This document shows positions 52,561 to 59,967 of a DNA stretch of 64,000 nt, piece after piece. Position numbers and translations under genes: made by a program. Under the pieces are notes generated by a model, which had not been told where the DNA came from, made no database searches, and was given only the letters and a program-made list of their open reading frames with translations. Source of the DNA: Mesorhizobium kowhaii. GTDB taxonomy: Bacteria > Pseudomonadota > Alphaproteobacteria > Rhizobiales > Rhizobiaceae. Each line of letters starts with the position of its first letter. Positions within the stretch are counted from its first letter, which is position 1. Location of the stretch: contig NZ_MZXV01000080.1 in NCBI RefSeq assembly GCF_003253745.1, forward strand, positions 62,001 to 126,000, given 5' to 3'.

Positions 52561-53376
52561 ATGAGCTATCTGGACGAGCTGTTTTCGGTGGCCGGCAAGA
52601 CCGCGCTGGTGACCGGAGCGGCGACCGGCATCGGCCGCATGGCGGCAACCGCGCTGGTGAAGGCCGGCGCCAGCGTGATGATCGCGTCGCGCAAGGGTGA
52701 GGATTGCATCAAGGTCGCCGGTGAACTGAACGGGCTTGGCGCACCGGGCCGGGCCGATGGCTTCGCTGGCGATGTCTCCAGCGAAGCCGGCATTGCCGCA
52801 CTCGTCGCCGAGGTCAAGACGCGGACCGACCACCTGAACATCCTGGTCAACAATGCCGGTGTGTCCTGGGGCGCGCCGCTGGAGAGCTTTCCGTATTCCG
52901 CCTGGGCGAAAGTGTTCGGCGTCAATGTCACCGCGGTCTTCCATCTGACGCGCGAATTGCTGCCGCTGCTCGATGCCGCCGCCAGCGATGCCGATCCGGC
53001 CCGGGTGATCAATCTGGGTTCGGTGATGGGCACGCAGCCGCTTGCCGACGACGCCTATTCCTACACGGCTTCGAAGGCCGCGGTTCATCATCTGACGCGC
53101 ACGCTGGCGCTGGAGTTCGCCGCCCGCCGCATCACCGTCAACGCCTTCGCTCCCGGCCCCTTCCAGAGCCGCATGACGGCTTTTGCCACCGGCACGCAGG
53201 AACAGGCCAGGCATGTCGGCAACCATGTTCCGATCGGCCGTATCGGCGCACCGGATGACATTGCCGGCGCAACGCTCTATTTGTGCAGCCGTGCAGGCAG
53301 CTATGTCACCGGCGCCATCCTGCCGATCGACGGCGGACAGTCGGTGCAGCATGGGCTGACCTTGTTCAAAGAATGA
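52561..53376 (+). CDS. Short-chain dehydrogenase/reductase
   Basis: A 271-residue SDR. TGAATGIG (about 20-27), NNAGVSWG, Ser in NLGSVMG, and YSYTASKAA supply the cofactor and catalytic residues. The C-terminal GAILPIDGGQSVQHG is normal for 3-hydroxyacyl or polyol dehydrogenases. GGAGG precedes ATG 52561. First gene of an operon SDR-MaoC-kinase-SDR that diverges from the acyl-CoA dehydrogenase. A 3-hydroxyacyl-CoA dehydrogenase role is likely but not proven. Confidence 0.9.
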   Translation: MSYLDELFSVAGKTALVTGAATGIGRMAATALVKAGASVMIASRKGEDCIKVAGELNGLGAPGRADGFAGDVSSEAGIAALVAEVKTRTDHLNILVNNAGVSWGAPLESFPYSAWAKVFGVNVTAVFHLTRELLPLLDAAASDADPARVINLGSVMGTQPLADDAYSYTASKAAVHHLTRTLALEFAARRITVNAFAPGPFQSRMTAFATGTQEQARHVGNHVPIGRIGAPDDIAGATLYLCSRAGSYVTGAILPIDGGQSVQHGLTLFKE

Positions 53377-53418
53377 CATTTTCCGGCCGGAGCCGGGGGT
53401 GAACTGGAGGACATCCGC

Positions 53419-53898
53419 GTGGAACCGATCAGTCTCGATGTACTTCTGGCCAGTGTCGGCAAGGAGGTTGGCGTGTCGCCGTGGCGGGTGGTCACGCAAC
53501 GCATGATCGACCAGTTCGCCGACGCTACCGACGACCACCAGTTCATCCACTGTGACCCGGAGCGCGCCATGCGCGAGACGCCGTTCGGCGGCACCATCGC
53601 ACACGGCTTCCTGTCGCTGTCGCTGTTGTCGGCGATGACCTTCGAGACCATGCCGCCGCTGGAAAACGGCAAGATGGGCGTCAACCACGGCTTCGATTCG
53701 CTGCGCTTCCTGGCGCCGGTGAAGACCGGCGCGCGCATCCGCACCCGTTTCGTGCTGGCCGACGTCAAGGTCAGGCCGTCGGGCTGGGTGCAGACCGCGC
53801 ATGATGTGACGATCGAGATCGAAGGCTCCAAGAAACCGGCGCTGACCGCCCGTTGGCTGACGCTGACCTTGATCGAACGCCAGCCCGAGACGGCATGA
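53419..53898 (+). CDS. MaoC-like (R)-enoyl-CoA hydratase
   Basis: A 159-residue hot-dog fold protein. The hydratase site is FADATDDHQFIHCDPERA followed by GGTIAHGFLSLSLL, with the Asp and His used by MaoC/PhaJ hydratases (the strict D-x5-H motif is present). It opens with GTG at 53419 preceded by CTGGAGG. It acts on enoyl-CoA and fits between the acyl-CoA dehydrogenase and the hydroxyacyl dehydrogenases of the cluster. Its stop overlaps the next start by four bases (ATGA). Confidence 0.9.
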   Translation: MEPISLDVLLASVGKEVGVSPWRVVTQRMIDQFADATDDHQFIHCDPERAMRETPFGGTIAHGFLSLSLLSAMTFETMPPLENGKMGVNHGFDSLRFLAPVKTGARIRTRFVLADVKVRPSGWVQTAHDVTIEIEGSKKPALTARWLTLTLIERQPETA

Positions 53899-54929
53899 GC
53901 GATCCGAACGTTCTCGACCAGGCAGCGCTTGCGCCCTACCTCGAGGCGAACATATCAGGCTTTTCCGGGCTCCTCTCCATCGAAAAGTTCAAATCCGGCC
54001 AATCGAACCCGACCTATCTACTGACGGCGGAAAGCGGCCGCTACGTGCTGCGCGCCAAGCCGCCCGGGCAATTGCTGAAATCGGCGCATCAGGTCGACCG
54101 TGAATTCACCGTGATGAGCGCGCTTGCCGGCACCGCCGTGCCGGTGCCCAGGATGCTGCATCTGTCGGCGGAGGACTCGCCGATCGGCCGCATGTTCTAC
54201 GTCATGGATTTCCTCGACGGCCGCATTTTCTGGGATCCGGCGCTGCCGGAGGCTCGCGACAACGAAGAACGCGCCGCCATCTACGATGCCATGAACGACA
54301 CGCTCACGGCCCTGCACGATGTCGATGTCGAGGCCGTGGGTCTCGGCGATTTCGGCCGGCCGGGCAATTATTTCGAGCGCCAGCTGGCGCGCTGGGGCAG
54401 CCAGTACCGCGCCTCGGAGACCGGCACCGTCGCCGATATGGACCGGCTGATTGCCTGGCTGGAGACACATAGGCCTGCAGATGATGGCCGCGTCTCGCTG
54501 GTGCATGGCGACTACCGGCTGGACAATCTGATTTTTGCTCCCGATCGGCCAAAGGTGCTGGCGGTGCTCGACTGGGAATTGTCGACGCTCGGCCACCCCT
54601 TCGCCGACATCGCCTATCAATGCATGCAATGGCGCCTGCCGCACGCCTCGGGCTTTCGCGGCCTGGGCGGCGTCGACCGTCGCGCGCTCGGCCTGCCCTC
54701 CGAAGACGATTATGTCGCCGCCTATTGCCGGCGGCGCGGGCTGGACAGCATCGGCAACTGGACGTTCTTCCTGGCCTTCTCCTTCTTCCGGCTGGCGGCG
54801 ATCTGCCAGGGCGTCTTCAAGCGGGCGCTGGACGGCAACGCCTCCAATCCCGAAAAGGCGAAGACCTATGGGGAAGCGGTGAAGCTGCTTTCGCATCTCG
54901 CCGCGCAACTGATCGACAAGGAGGCTTGA
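53895..54929 (+). CDS. APH-family kinase (ACAD10/11- or LvaA-like hydroxyacyl-CoA kinase)
   Basis: A 344-residue aminoglycoside-phosphotransferase fold protein. The nucleotide loop is FKSGQSNPTYLLTAESGRYV with the Lys in LRAKPPG. The catalytic loop is LVHGDYRLDNLIF and the metal Asp is in VLAVLDWELSTLGHP. It resembles the kinase domain fused to ACAD11 in animals and LvaA of Pseudomonas levulinate catabolism, which phosphorylates 4-hydroxyacyl-CoA. With a separate ACAD10/11-like dehydrogenase nearby, this is probably its role rather than drug resistance. Overlaps the following SDR start by one base of its TGA. Confidence 0.88.
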   Translation: MSDPNVLDQAALAPYLEANISGFSGLLSIEKFKSGQSNPTYLLTAESGRYVLRAKPPGQLLKSAHQVDREFTVMSALAGTAVPVPRMLHLSAEDSPIGRMFYVMDFLDGRIFWDPALPEARDNEERAAIYDAMNDTLTALHDVDVEAVGLGDFGRPGNYFERQLARWGSQYRASETGTVADMDRLIAWLETHRPADDGRVSLVHGDYRLDNLIFAPDRPKVLAVLDWELSTLGHPFADIAYQCMQWRLPHASGFRGLGGVDRRALGLPSEDDYVAAYCRRRGLDSIGNWTFFLAFSFFRLAAICQGVFKRALDGNASNPEKAKTYGEAVKLLSHLAAQLIDKEA

Positions 54930-55698
54930 TGGGCCGTTTTGACGGGACAACCGTGCTGATCACCGGTGCGGCCGGCGGGCTTGGCCGGGGTGCGGCGAAA
55001 GGCTTTGCCGCCGAAGGTGCAAGGCTAGTGCTGTCGGACATCGACGAAAAGGCGCTGGCCGATCTCGCAGGCATGCTGCAGGCCGAAACGGCGTTCCTGG
55101 CCGGCAACATCGCCGACGAAAAACTGTCGGATGATCTGGTCCGGCTGGCGGTCGAAAAATTCGGCCGGCTGGATGTCGCCATGCCGGCATCGTCCAAAGC
55201 TTCGTGCGCTTGCCGCAAGTCCCCTCGGATGAGGCTCGCCGCGTGCTGGAGGTCGATCTGCTCGGCGTCTTCTATGCGATGAAGCACCAGATCCCGCAGA
55301 TGGAGCGGCAGTTCAAGGCGACCGGCAAGGGCGGCGCCATCGTCAACATCGCCTCGGCCGCCGACCTGTCCGGCGCGCCGAAACTTTCGGTCTATGCCGC
55401 CGCCAAGCACGGCGTCATCGGTTTGACCCGCTCAGCCGCGGTCGAATACGCCACCAAGGGCCTGCGCATCAACGCCATCTGCCCCGCTCACACGAGGACG
55501 GCGATGGTCGACAGCTTCGTGCGCACCTCCGGCGCGCCGGAAGCAGAGGCGTTGGCCGAGCTGACGCGTGGCGTGCCGATGAAGCGGGTGGCGGAAGTCG
55601 ATTAAATCACCACCGCCATCCTGTTTGCCGCCGACCCGGCAAACTCCTTCATGACCGGCCATGCGCTGGCCGTCGACGGTGGCATCGGCGCGATCTGA
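54929..55698 (+). pseudogene. Disrupted short-chain dehydrogenase/reductase gene
   Basis: The gene begins normally (MGRFDGTTVLITGAAGGLGR) with AAGGAGG upstream. At about 55179 the expected GCC-AACAAT-GCCGGC, coding for NNAG, reads GCCATGCCGGC: four bases are missing, the frame shifts and the conserved motif is lost. The rest continues in another frame (AGIVQSFVRLPQVPSDEARR, then NIASAADLSGAPKLSVYAAA). It meets a TAA at 55603-55605 where VDEITTAILFAADPA is expected, consistent with GAA changed to TAA. The tail FMTGHALAVDGGIGAI ends at 55698. Two independent lesions make sequencing error unlikely, though each deserves checking. Confidence 0.85.
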
Positions 55699-55727
55699 TG
55701 CATGCCGCTTGGGAACCTGTCGCGCCC

Positions 55728-55755
55728 TTGTCCGTTTTCGTACAGCGTATATAAT
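55728..55755 (+). promoter_or_regulatory. Promoter of the tetR-family gene
   Basis: TTGTCC at 55728-55733 and a consensus TATAAT at 55750-55755 with a 16-base spacer. It lies about 35 bases before the TTG start of the regulator gene. GTACC and GGTAC words around 55763-55775 might be part of its operator. Confidence 0.65.
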
Positions 55756-55790
55756 TTAGCCAGGTACCAACCAACCAAAGGCACGAGATC

Positions 55791-56435
55791 TTGCCGCCGA
55801 GCGTCCAGACACGCCGCGAGAAACAAAGGGCCGAACTGCGCTCCGAACTGGTGGAGGCCGCGCACAAGCTCGTCCAGGAGGAAGGCTATGAAGGCCTGAC
55901 CATCCGCAAATTGGCTAAGCGGGTCGGCTACGCGCCGATGTCGGTCTATTCCTATTTCGCCGACAAGCAGGACATCCTGTTCGCCTTGGCCGAGGATGCT
56001 TTCGAGACGCTTGCCCGCCGCATCGAGGAGCATGCGTCCGACGATCCGATCGAGGCATTGCAGGCGGTCATGACCGAGTATGCCGCCTTTGGGCTCGGCA
56101 ATCCCAACGAATACCGCACCGTATTCATGACCGAAAAGACCAAACTGCCGGAAGGCAGGAGCTACGAGGACATGGAAGAGAGCAACCCGGCGATGAACGC
56201 GCTGATCAGCAGGGTCGAGGCCTGTGTCGCTGCCGGCAAGTTGCAGGGCGACCCGCGCGCCATCGCTACCATGCTGTGGGCGGTCGGCCACGGTACGATC
56301 TCGTTGCTGATCACCTTTCCATTCTATCCCTTCGGCGACCCGCAGGCGTTCGTGAAGCGGATGTGCGACTTCACGCTTGCCACGCTGAGCACACAGAATG
56401 TGCCGCCGCTGACTGAGACGCCAGTCAACTGCTGA
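55791..56435 (+). CDS. TetR-family transcriptional regulator
   Basis: A 214-residue regulator. The N-terminal helix-turn-helix LTIRKLAKRVGYAPMSVYSY (about residues 36-55) with FADKQDILFAL is typical. The C-terminal domain has an aromatic pocket (MTEYAAFGLGNPNEYRTVFM, HGTISLLITFPFYPFGDPQ). It opens with TTG at 55791; AAAGG lies upstream and no nearer ATG exists before the DNA-binding domain. It follows the pseudogenised SDR and probably represses the acyl-CoA cluster in response to an acyl-CoA or acid. Confidence 0.88.
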   Translation: MPPSVQTRREKQRAELRSELVEAAHKLVQEEGYEGLTIRKLAKRVGYAPMSVYSYFADKQDILFALAEDAFETLARRIEEHASDDPIEALQAVMTEYAAFGLGNPNEYRTVFMTEKTKLPEGRSYEDMEESNPAMNALISRVEACVAAGKLQGDPRAIATMLWAVGHGTISLLITFPFYPFGDPQAFVKRMCDFTLATLSTQNVPPLTETPVNC

Positions 56436-56518
56436 GCGACACTCTTCACAGGCTCTGATCACCACGACCAACGGCCAATTGGAGCGCTCGGCTGTGTAAG
56501 AACGCCGCGATTTTCGGC

Positions 56519-56540
56519 GTTCAATAAAAGTTCAATAAAA
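56519..56540. repeat. Perfect tandem 11-base repeat
   Basis: GTTCAATAAAA occurs twice without a gap (56519-56529 and 56530-56540). It is A/T-rich and lies just upstream of the palindrome-bearing promoter of the small secreted protein, so it may act as an UP-element or a binding site. An 8-bp hairpin, GAACGCCG/CGGCGTTC (56500-56522), touches its left end. Confidence 0.6.
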
Positions 56541-56546
56541 TTTATC

Positions 56547-56618
56547 CGTACATGTACGTTTTCTGACTTGAACGTCGGCATCACCGGACGTATATGTACG
56601 TCGTATCGTACATGTACA
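56547..56618 (+). promoter_or_regulatory. Promoter with three GTACATGTAC-type palindromic operators
   Basis: CGTACATGTACG at 56547-56558, CGTATATGTACG at 56589-56600 and CGTACATGTACA at 56607-56618. A promoter TTGAAC (56568-56573) with TATATG (56591-56596, 17-base spacer) is enclosed: site 1 lies upstream of -35, site 2 covers -10, and site 3 covers the start region. Centres are 42 and 18 bases apart. This geometry indicates tight repression by a dimeric regulator, perhaps the adjacent TetR protein. Confidence 0.7.
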
Positions 56619-56651
56619 AAAAAATTCAATCGTCGATAACGGAGACTGACG

Positions 56652-56900
56652 ATGAAAAAGACACTCCTGACCCTCGCCGCCGTGCTGGCACTTTCGGGCT
56701 CGGCCTTTGCCGCCAGCGCCACCCAGCCGGTCAAGCAGGCACCTGCCGCGACCTGCGTCGACACCAGGACCCATGTGAAGCTCGATTGCGCCTCGACCGG
56801 CTCGGTCGAGAAGAAGGGCTCCACGGAAAACACCGCTGAAGGCAAGGGCCCGCGGCTCGGCATCAGCATCAATCCGTGGATTGTGCCGAGCACATTCTGA
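56652..56900 (+). CDS. Small secreted protein of unknown function
   Basis: An 82-residue protein with a clear signal peptide (KKTLLTLAAVLALSGSAFAA, cleaved near residue 21). The mature part is about 60 residues, with two Cys in ATCVDTRTHVKLDCAST, which could form a disulfide, and ends GPRLGISINPWIVPSTF. It resembles small periplasmic proteins found in rhizobia but has no known domain. GGAGA precedes the ATG. Its promoter carries three palindromic operators, so it is strongly regulated. It converges with an araC gene 31 bases away. Confidence 0.75.
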   Translation: MKKTLLTLAAVLALSGSAFAASATQPVKQAPAATCVDTRTHVKLDCASTGSVEKKGSTENTAEGKGPRLGISINPWIVPSTF

Positions 56901-56931
56901 GACCGGACTAAACACTTCACGAGTAGACGAT

Positions 56932-57858
56932 CTAGCCTCGACTTTGAGCTGCGTATTGGGTCGGCGCGCAGCCGACCTTGCCGCTGAAGGCAGTGCTGAA
57001 GGCACTCGCCGATTGATAGCCCACATCGGCAGCGATCTGGCTGAGTGGTTTTTGACTGTGCAGCAGCGCGTCCTTGGCAAGCGCCATGCGCCATGCCAGC
57101 AGATATTCCACGGGTGCTGCCCCCACGACGTCGACGAAGCGCCGGGCAAATCGCGAGCGCGACATGCCCGCACTCTTTGCCAGTTCGGCAATCGTCCATG
57201 CCCTGCCGACATCCGAATGTATATGCGTCAGCGACCTGGCCAGTTGCGGATCGGCAAGACCGCCAAGCAGGCCTTGTGGCTGTGAGGCGCGCTGCGCACC
57301 CTCGCGGCGCAGCGTTTCGATCAGCATCACCTCGATCAGCCGCGACAGGACCATGTCCCTGGCCGGCCTCGCGGCATGCGTTTCGTCGACGATGATCCGC
57401 ATCAGGCCTCCGAGCCTTTCCCCTACATCCTCCGCCGCACGGATATGCGTGAAGCGCGGCAGCAGGCCGAACAGCAGGTCGGCATTTGCCGGATCGCAGA
57501 TGATCAGGCCGCCGAGAATGCGCGTCGTCGGGCCACCCTTAACGCCGTTTCCGACCCTGAGTTCGTTATCGACCGTGTTGCGTTCCTTGAACGCGGCATC
57601 GGACAGGACGAGCATTGTGCCGGGGCTGCTGACGAAGCACGGCGAAGACGGCTGCGCAGCCAGGAGGTAATCCCCCGTGCACAGCCGCAGCGGTTCTCCG
57701 TCATCAGGCTGAAACCAGCATTCACCTTCTGTCACCAGATAGAAGGTGGGATCGCTCTGATATGGCGAGCGGATGCCCCATTCACCGGTTGCGGCAAGGT
57801 TGCCGAGCAGGAGTGTCCTTGGACGCAACAGAGCGATGATGTCAGTCAAAGGGTCCAA
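56932..57858 (-). CDS. AraC-family transcriptional regulator (cupin N-terminal)
   Basis: A 308-residue regulator. The N-terminal half is a cupin_6-like domain (WGIRSPYQSDPTFYLVTEGE, CWFQPDDGEPLRLCTGDYLL). The C-terminal AraC domain has WTIAELAKSAGMSRSRFARR and IAADVGYQSASAFSTAFSGK with the tail APTQYA. This subfamily usually controls a divergent oxidoreductase gene, as here. The frame starts with TTG 57858; no in-frame ATG is close. GATC-containing repeats lie in the 95-base gap to the SDR gene. Confidence 0.9.
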   Translation of the reverse strand: MDPLTDIIALLRPRTLLLGNLAATGEWGIRSPYQSDPTFYLVTEGECWFQPDDGEPLRLCTGDYLLAAQPSSPCFVSSPGTMLVLSDAAFKERNTVDNELRVGNGVKGGPTTRILGGLIICDPANADLLFGLLPRFTHIRAAEDVGERLGGLMRIIVDETHAARPARDMVLSRLIEVMLIETLRREGAQRASQPQGLLGGLADPQLARSLTHIHSDVGRAWTIAELAKSAGMSRSRFARRFVDVVGAAPVEYLLAWRMALAKDALLHSQKPLSQIAADVGYQSASAFSTAFSGKVGCAPTQYAAQSRG

Positions 57859-57896
57859 AATGAGACGATCCGTAATTCAATCGGTACTTTTCATTA

Positions 57897-57926
57897 TAGA
57901 TCAGGCAGATCGTTTTACCTAGATCA
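57897..57926. promoter_or_regulatory. Direct repeats between araC and SDR genes
   Basis: TAGATCA at 57897-57903 and 57920-57926 (23 bases apart, about two helical turns), with a degenerate CAGATCG at 57906-57912 between them. Direct repeats at this spacing are what an AraC-type protein binds. They lie 28-57 bases before the SDR start. Confidence 0.5.
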
Positions 57927-57953
57927 CTCACCTAACCCGATGGAGTTATGTGA

Positions 57954-58802
57954 ATGACCAAGACCGTCCTCATTACCGGCTGTTCGTCCGGGCTCGGCAA
58001 GACCGCGGCAAGATACTTCGCCGCCCAGGGCTGGAACGTCATCGCGACAATGCGAAAGCCGGACCAAAGTCTCGCCGCCGGCTATGCCGGCCAAATGCTT
58101 GTCTTGCCTCTCGACGTCACCGATTCCGCAAGCATCGAGGCCGCGATTGCCGCTGGCGTCGCCCACTTCGGCCGTATCGACGCTGTCGTCAACAATGCCG
58201 GCGTCAGTGTCGTCTCGATCTTCGAGGCCACCGCGAAAGAGACGATCCGTGGAGTTTTCGAGACCAATGTCTTCGGCATGATGAATGTCATGCAGGCGGT
58301 CATTCCGCATTTGCGCAACCATGGCGGCGGAACGATCATCAACATCAGCTCCGGTGTCGGGCTGGCGGCGGTGCCGCTTCTGGCGCTGTACACCGCAACC
58401 AAGCACGCCGTCGAAGGCCTCTCGGAATCGCTGTCCTACGAGCTGGAATCGCAGAACATCCTGGTCAAGCTCGTCGAACCCGGAGCCATGCGCACCACCA
58501 GTTTCACGTCCAACACCATGGCGGCGTCACAGGCCGTTTCCGTCCCGGCATCGTACAAGCCCTACTTCGATCACATGATGCAATCGATGATGAACTACCC
58601 ATTCCCTGATGCCAACGAAGATCAAGTCGTCGTGACGATCTATGCGGCGGCGACCGATCCATCGCACCGCCTGCGCTACCTCGCCGGCCCGGATACGGAG
58701 GAAATGGCAAGGCTGCGCTGGTCGACTTCGGAAGACGAATACCTAACCACCATGAACCGCCTGATGGGTCAAACCGCCTGGCGCGACAGGAGGTCCAACT
58801 GA
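57954..58802 (+). CDS. Short-chain dehydrogenase/reductase (atypical, 17-beta-HSD-like)
   Basis: A 282-residue SDR. TGCSSGLG (residues 8-15), NNAGVSVVSIFEATA, NISSGVGLAAVP (Ser) and YTATKHAVEGLSESL (Tyr, Lys) are intact. The sequence has the longer C-terminus of the group that includes retinol and 17-beta-hydroxysteroid dehydrogenase-like oxidoreductases. This group is often found divergent from an araC gene and induced by it. GGAG lies nine bases before ATG 57954. Substrate unknown. Confidence 0.9.
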   Translation: MTKTVLITGCSSGLGKTAARYFAAQGWNVIATMRKPDQSLAAGYAGQMLVLPLDVTDSASIEAAIAAGVAHFGRIDAVVNNAGVSVVSIFEATAKETIRGVFETNVFGMMNVMQAVIPHLRNHGGGTIINISSGVGLAAVPLLALYTATKHAVEGLSESLSYELESQNILVKLVEPGAMRTTSFTSNTMAASQAVSVPASYKPYFDHMMQSMMNYPFPDANEDQVVVTIYAAATDPSHRLRYLAGPDTEEMARLRWSTSEDEYLTTMNRLMGQTAWRDRRSN

Positions 58803-58814
58803 TCTCAGGCCCCA

Positions 58815-59600
58815 TCATCTCAGGCCCTTGTCACCATCGGCATGCAGGCGCAGCCCTTTCTGGACGATCTTCTCCTTGGCCGCATCCGTCGGCACGTTCG
58901 GCGCATTGGTGATGCCCGACCATGCCGGCGCCGGGTTGTGCGCCCAGTGCACGGCGTTGCGCAGCACCTGCTGCACGCCCTCATTGTGATAGATCGGATA
59001 GGTTTCGTGGCCGGGCGAAAAGTAGAAGATCCTGCCGGCGCCGCGCTGGTAGGTCAGCCCGGACCGGAACACCTCGCCGCCTTCATACCAGGAGACGAAC
59101 ACCGTCTCGAGCGGCTCCGGCACCGCGAACGGCTCGCCATACATTTCCGTCTCACCGATCTCCAGGCACTCGCCGATGCCTTGCGCGATCGGATGGCCGC
59201 GGTTGATCGCCCAGACGCGCTCGCGCTCGCCCGCCTCGCGCCATTTCAGCGAGCAGGGCGTGCCCATCAGCCGCTTGAAAATCTTCGAGTAGTGGCCGGA
59301 ATGGAGCACGATCAGCCCCATGCCTTCCCACACCCGCTTCTGTACGCGCTCGACAATCTCGTCCTTGACCTCGCCATGGGCGGCATGCCCCCACCACAGC
59401 AGGACATCGGTGCTGGCCAGGCGCTTCTCGCTCAAGCCATGCTCGGGCTCCTGCAAGGTGGCGGTGGTCGCCTCGATACCCTTGTCCTGGATGAGCGCCG
59501 CGGCAATGGTGCCATGCATGCCCTTGGGATAAAGCTCGCGCACGGCAGCATTGGTCTGCTCGTGGACATTCTCGCCCCAAACGATGGCTTTTGTCGGCAT
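58815..59600 (-). CDS. ThuA-domain (trehalose utilisation) protein
   Basis: A 261-residue class I glutamine amidotransferase-like protein of the ThuA family. It opens MPTKAIVWGENVHEQTNAAV, then DVLLWWGHAAHGEV and GMGLIVLHSGHYSKIFKRLMG. ThuA with ThuB oxidises trehalose and related disaccharides to 3-keto forms in Sinorhizobium; the chemistry of ThuA itself is not settled. No thuB or transporter lies next to it, so its link to trehalose here is uncertain. GGGAGA precedes ATG 59600. It converges with the SDR gene. Confidence 0.88.
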   Translation of the reverse strand: MPTKAIVWGENVHEQTNAAVRELYPKGMHGTIAAALIQDKGIEATTATLQEPEHGLSEKRLASTDVLLWWGHAAHGEVKDEIVERVQKRVWEGMGLIVLHSGHYSKIFKRLMGTPCSLKWREAGERERVWAINRGHPIAQGIGECLEIGETEMYGEPFAVPEPLETVFVSWYEGGEVFRSGLTYQRGAGRIFYFSPGHETYPIYHNEGVQQVLRNAVHWAHNPAPAWSGITNAPNVPTDAAKEKIVQKGLRLHADGDKGLR

Positions 59601-59677
59601 ATCTGTCTCCCAAAGCGCTTTAAATAGCATGTCCAATGGGATTGAGAAGGTCCCGATCCAGCCTGGTCCGATGGAAA

Positions 59678-59908
59678 CTATGTCGTGCGCTTCTTGCGGC
59701 CGGCCACCGTCTTGGCCTTGCCCGGCTTCGCCGGAGCGCCGGAGATGGACGTTCCGGTTATCGACACCGGATCGCTGGCCGGAAAGGTGTCCTCGAGGCC
59801 TTCCTCGAGTTCCTCTTCGGCGCTCGACGCTTCATGTTGCTCATGTTCGAGCGAGCGAACGGCAGGGCTTTTTTTGACCGGCGACTTCGGCGCGGAATTC
59901 GACGGCAT
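59678..59908 (-). CDS. Small acidic conserved hypothetical protein
   Basis: A 76-residue protein with a charged, low-complexity middle (EHEQHEASSAEEELEEGLED) followed by TFPASDPVSITGTSISGAP and a Lys/Arg-rich tail ending GRKKRTT. The L-E-D-T-F-P-A-S-D-P-V block is a motif I recall from small stress-related rhizobial proteins. GGGAGA sits six bases before ATG 59908; an ATG six bases upstream is too close to it. Probably disordered. Function unknown. Confidence 0.7.
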   Translation of the reverse strand: MPSNSAPKSPVKKSPAVRSLEHEQHEASSAEEELEEGLEDTFPASDPVSITGTSISGAPAKPGKAKTVAGRKKRTT

Positions 59909-59967
59909 CGGCATTCTCCCTCGGCGTACGGATGCAGAACGAGCGTGCCCCGCAAAACGTTCCGAGT

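Noticed and set aside
53895..54929. Aminoglycoside resistance gene
   Set aside because: The APH fold is present, but context (MaoC, SDR, ACAD10/11-like dehydrogenase) and sequence favour a metabolic kinase.
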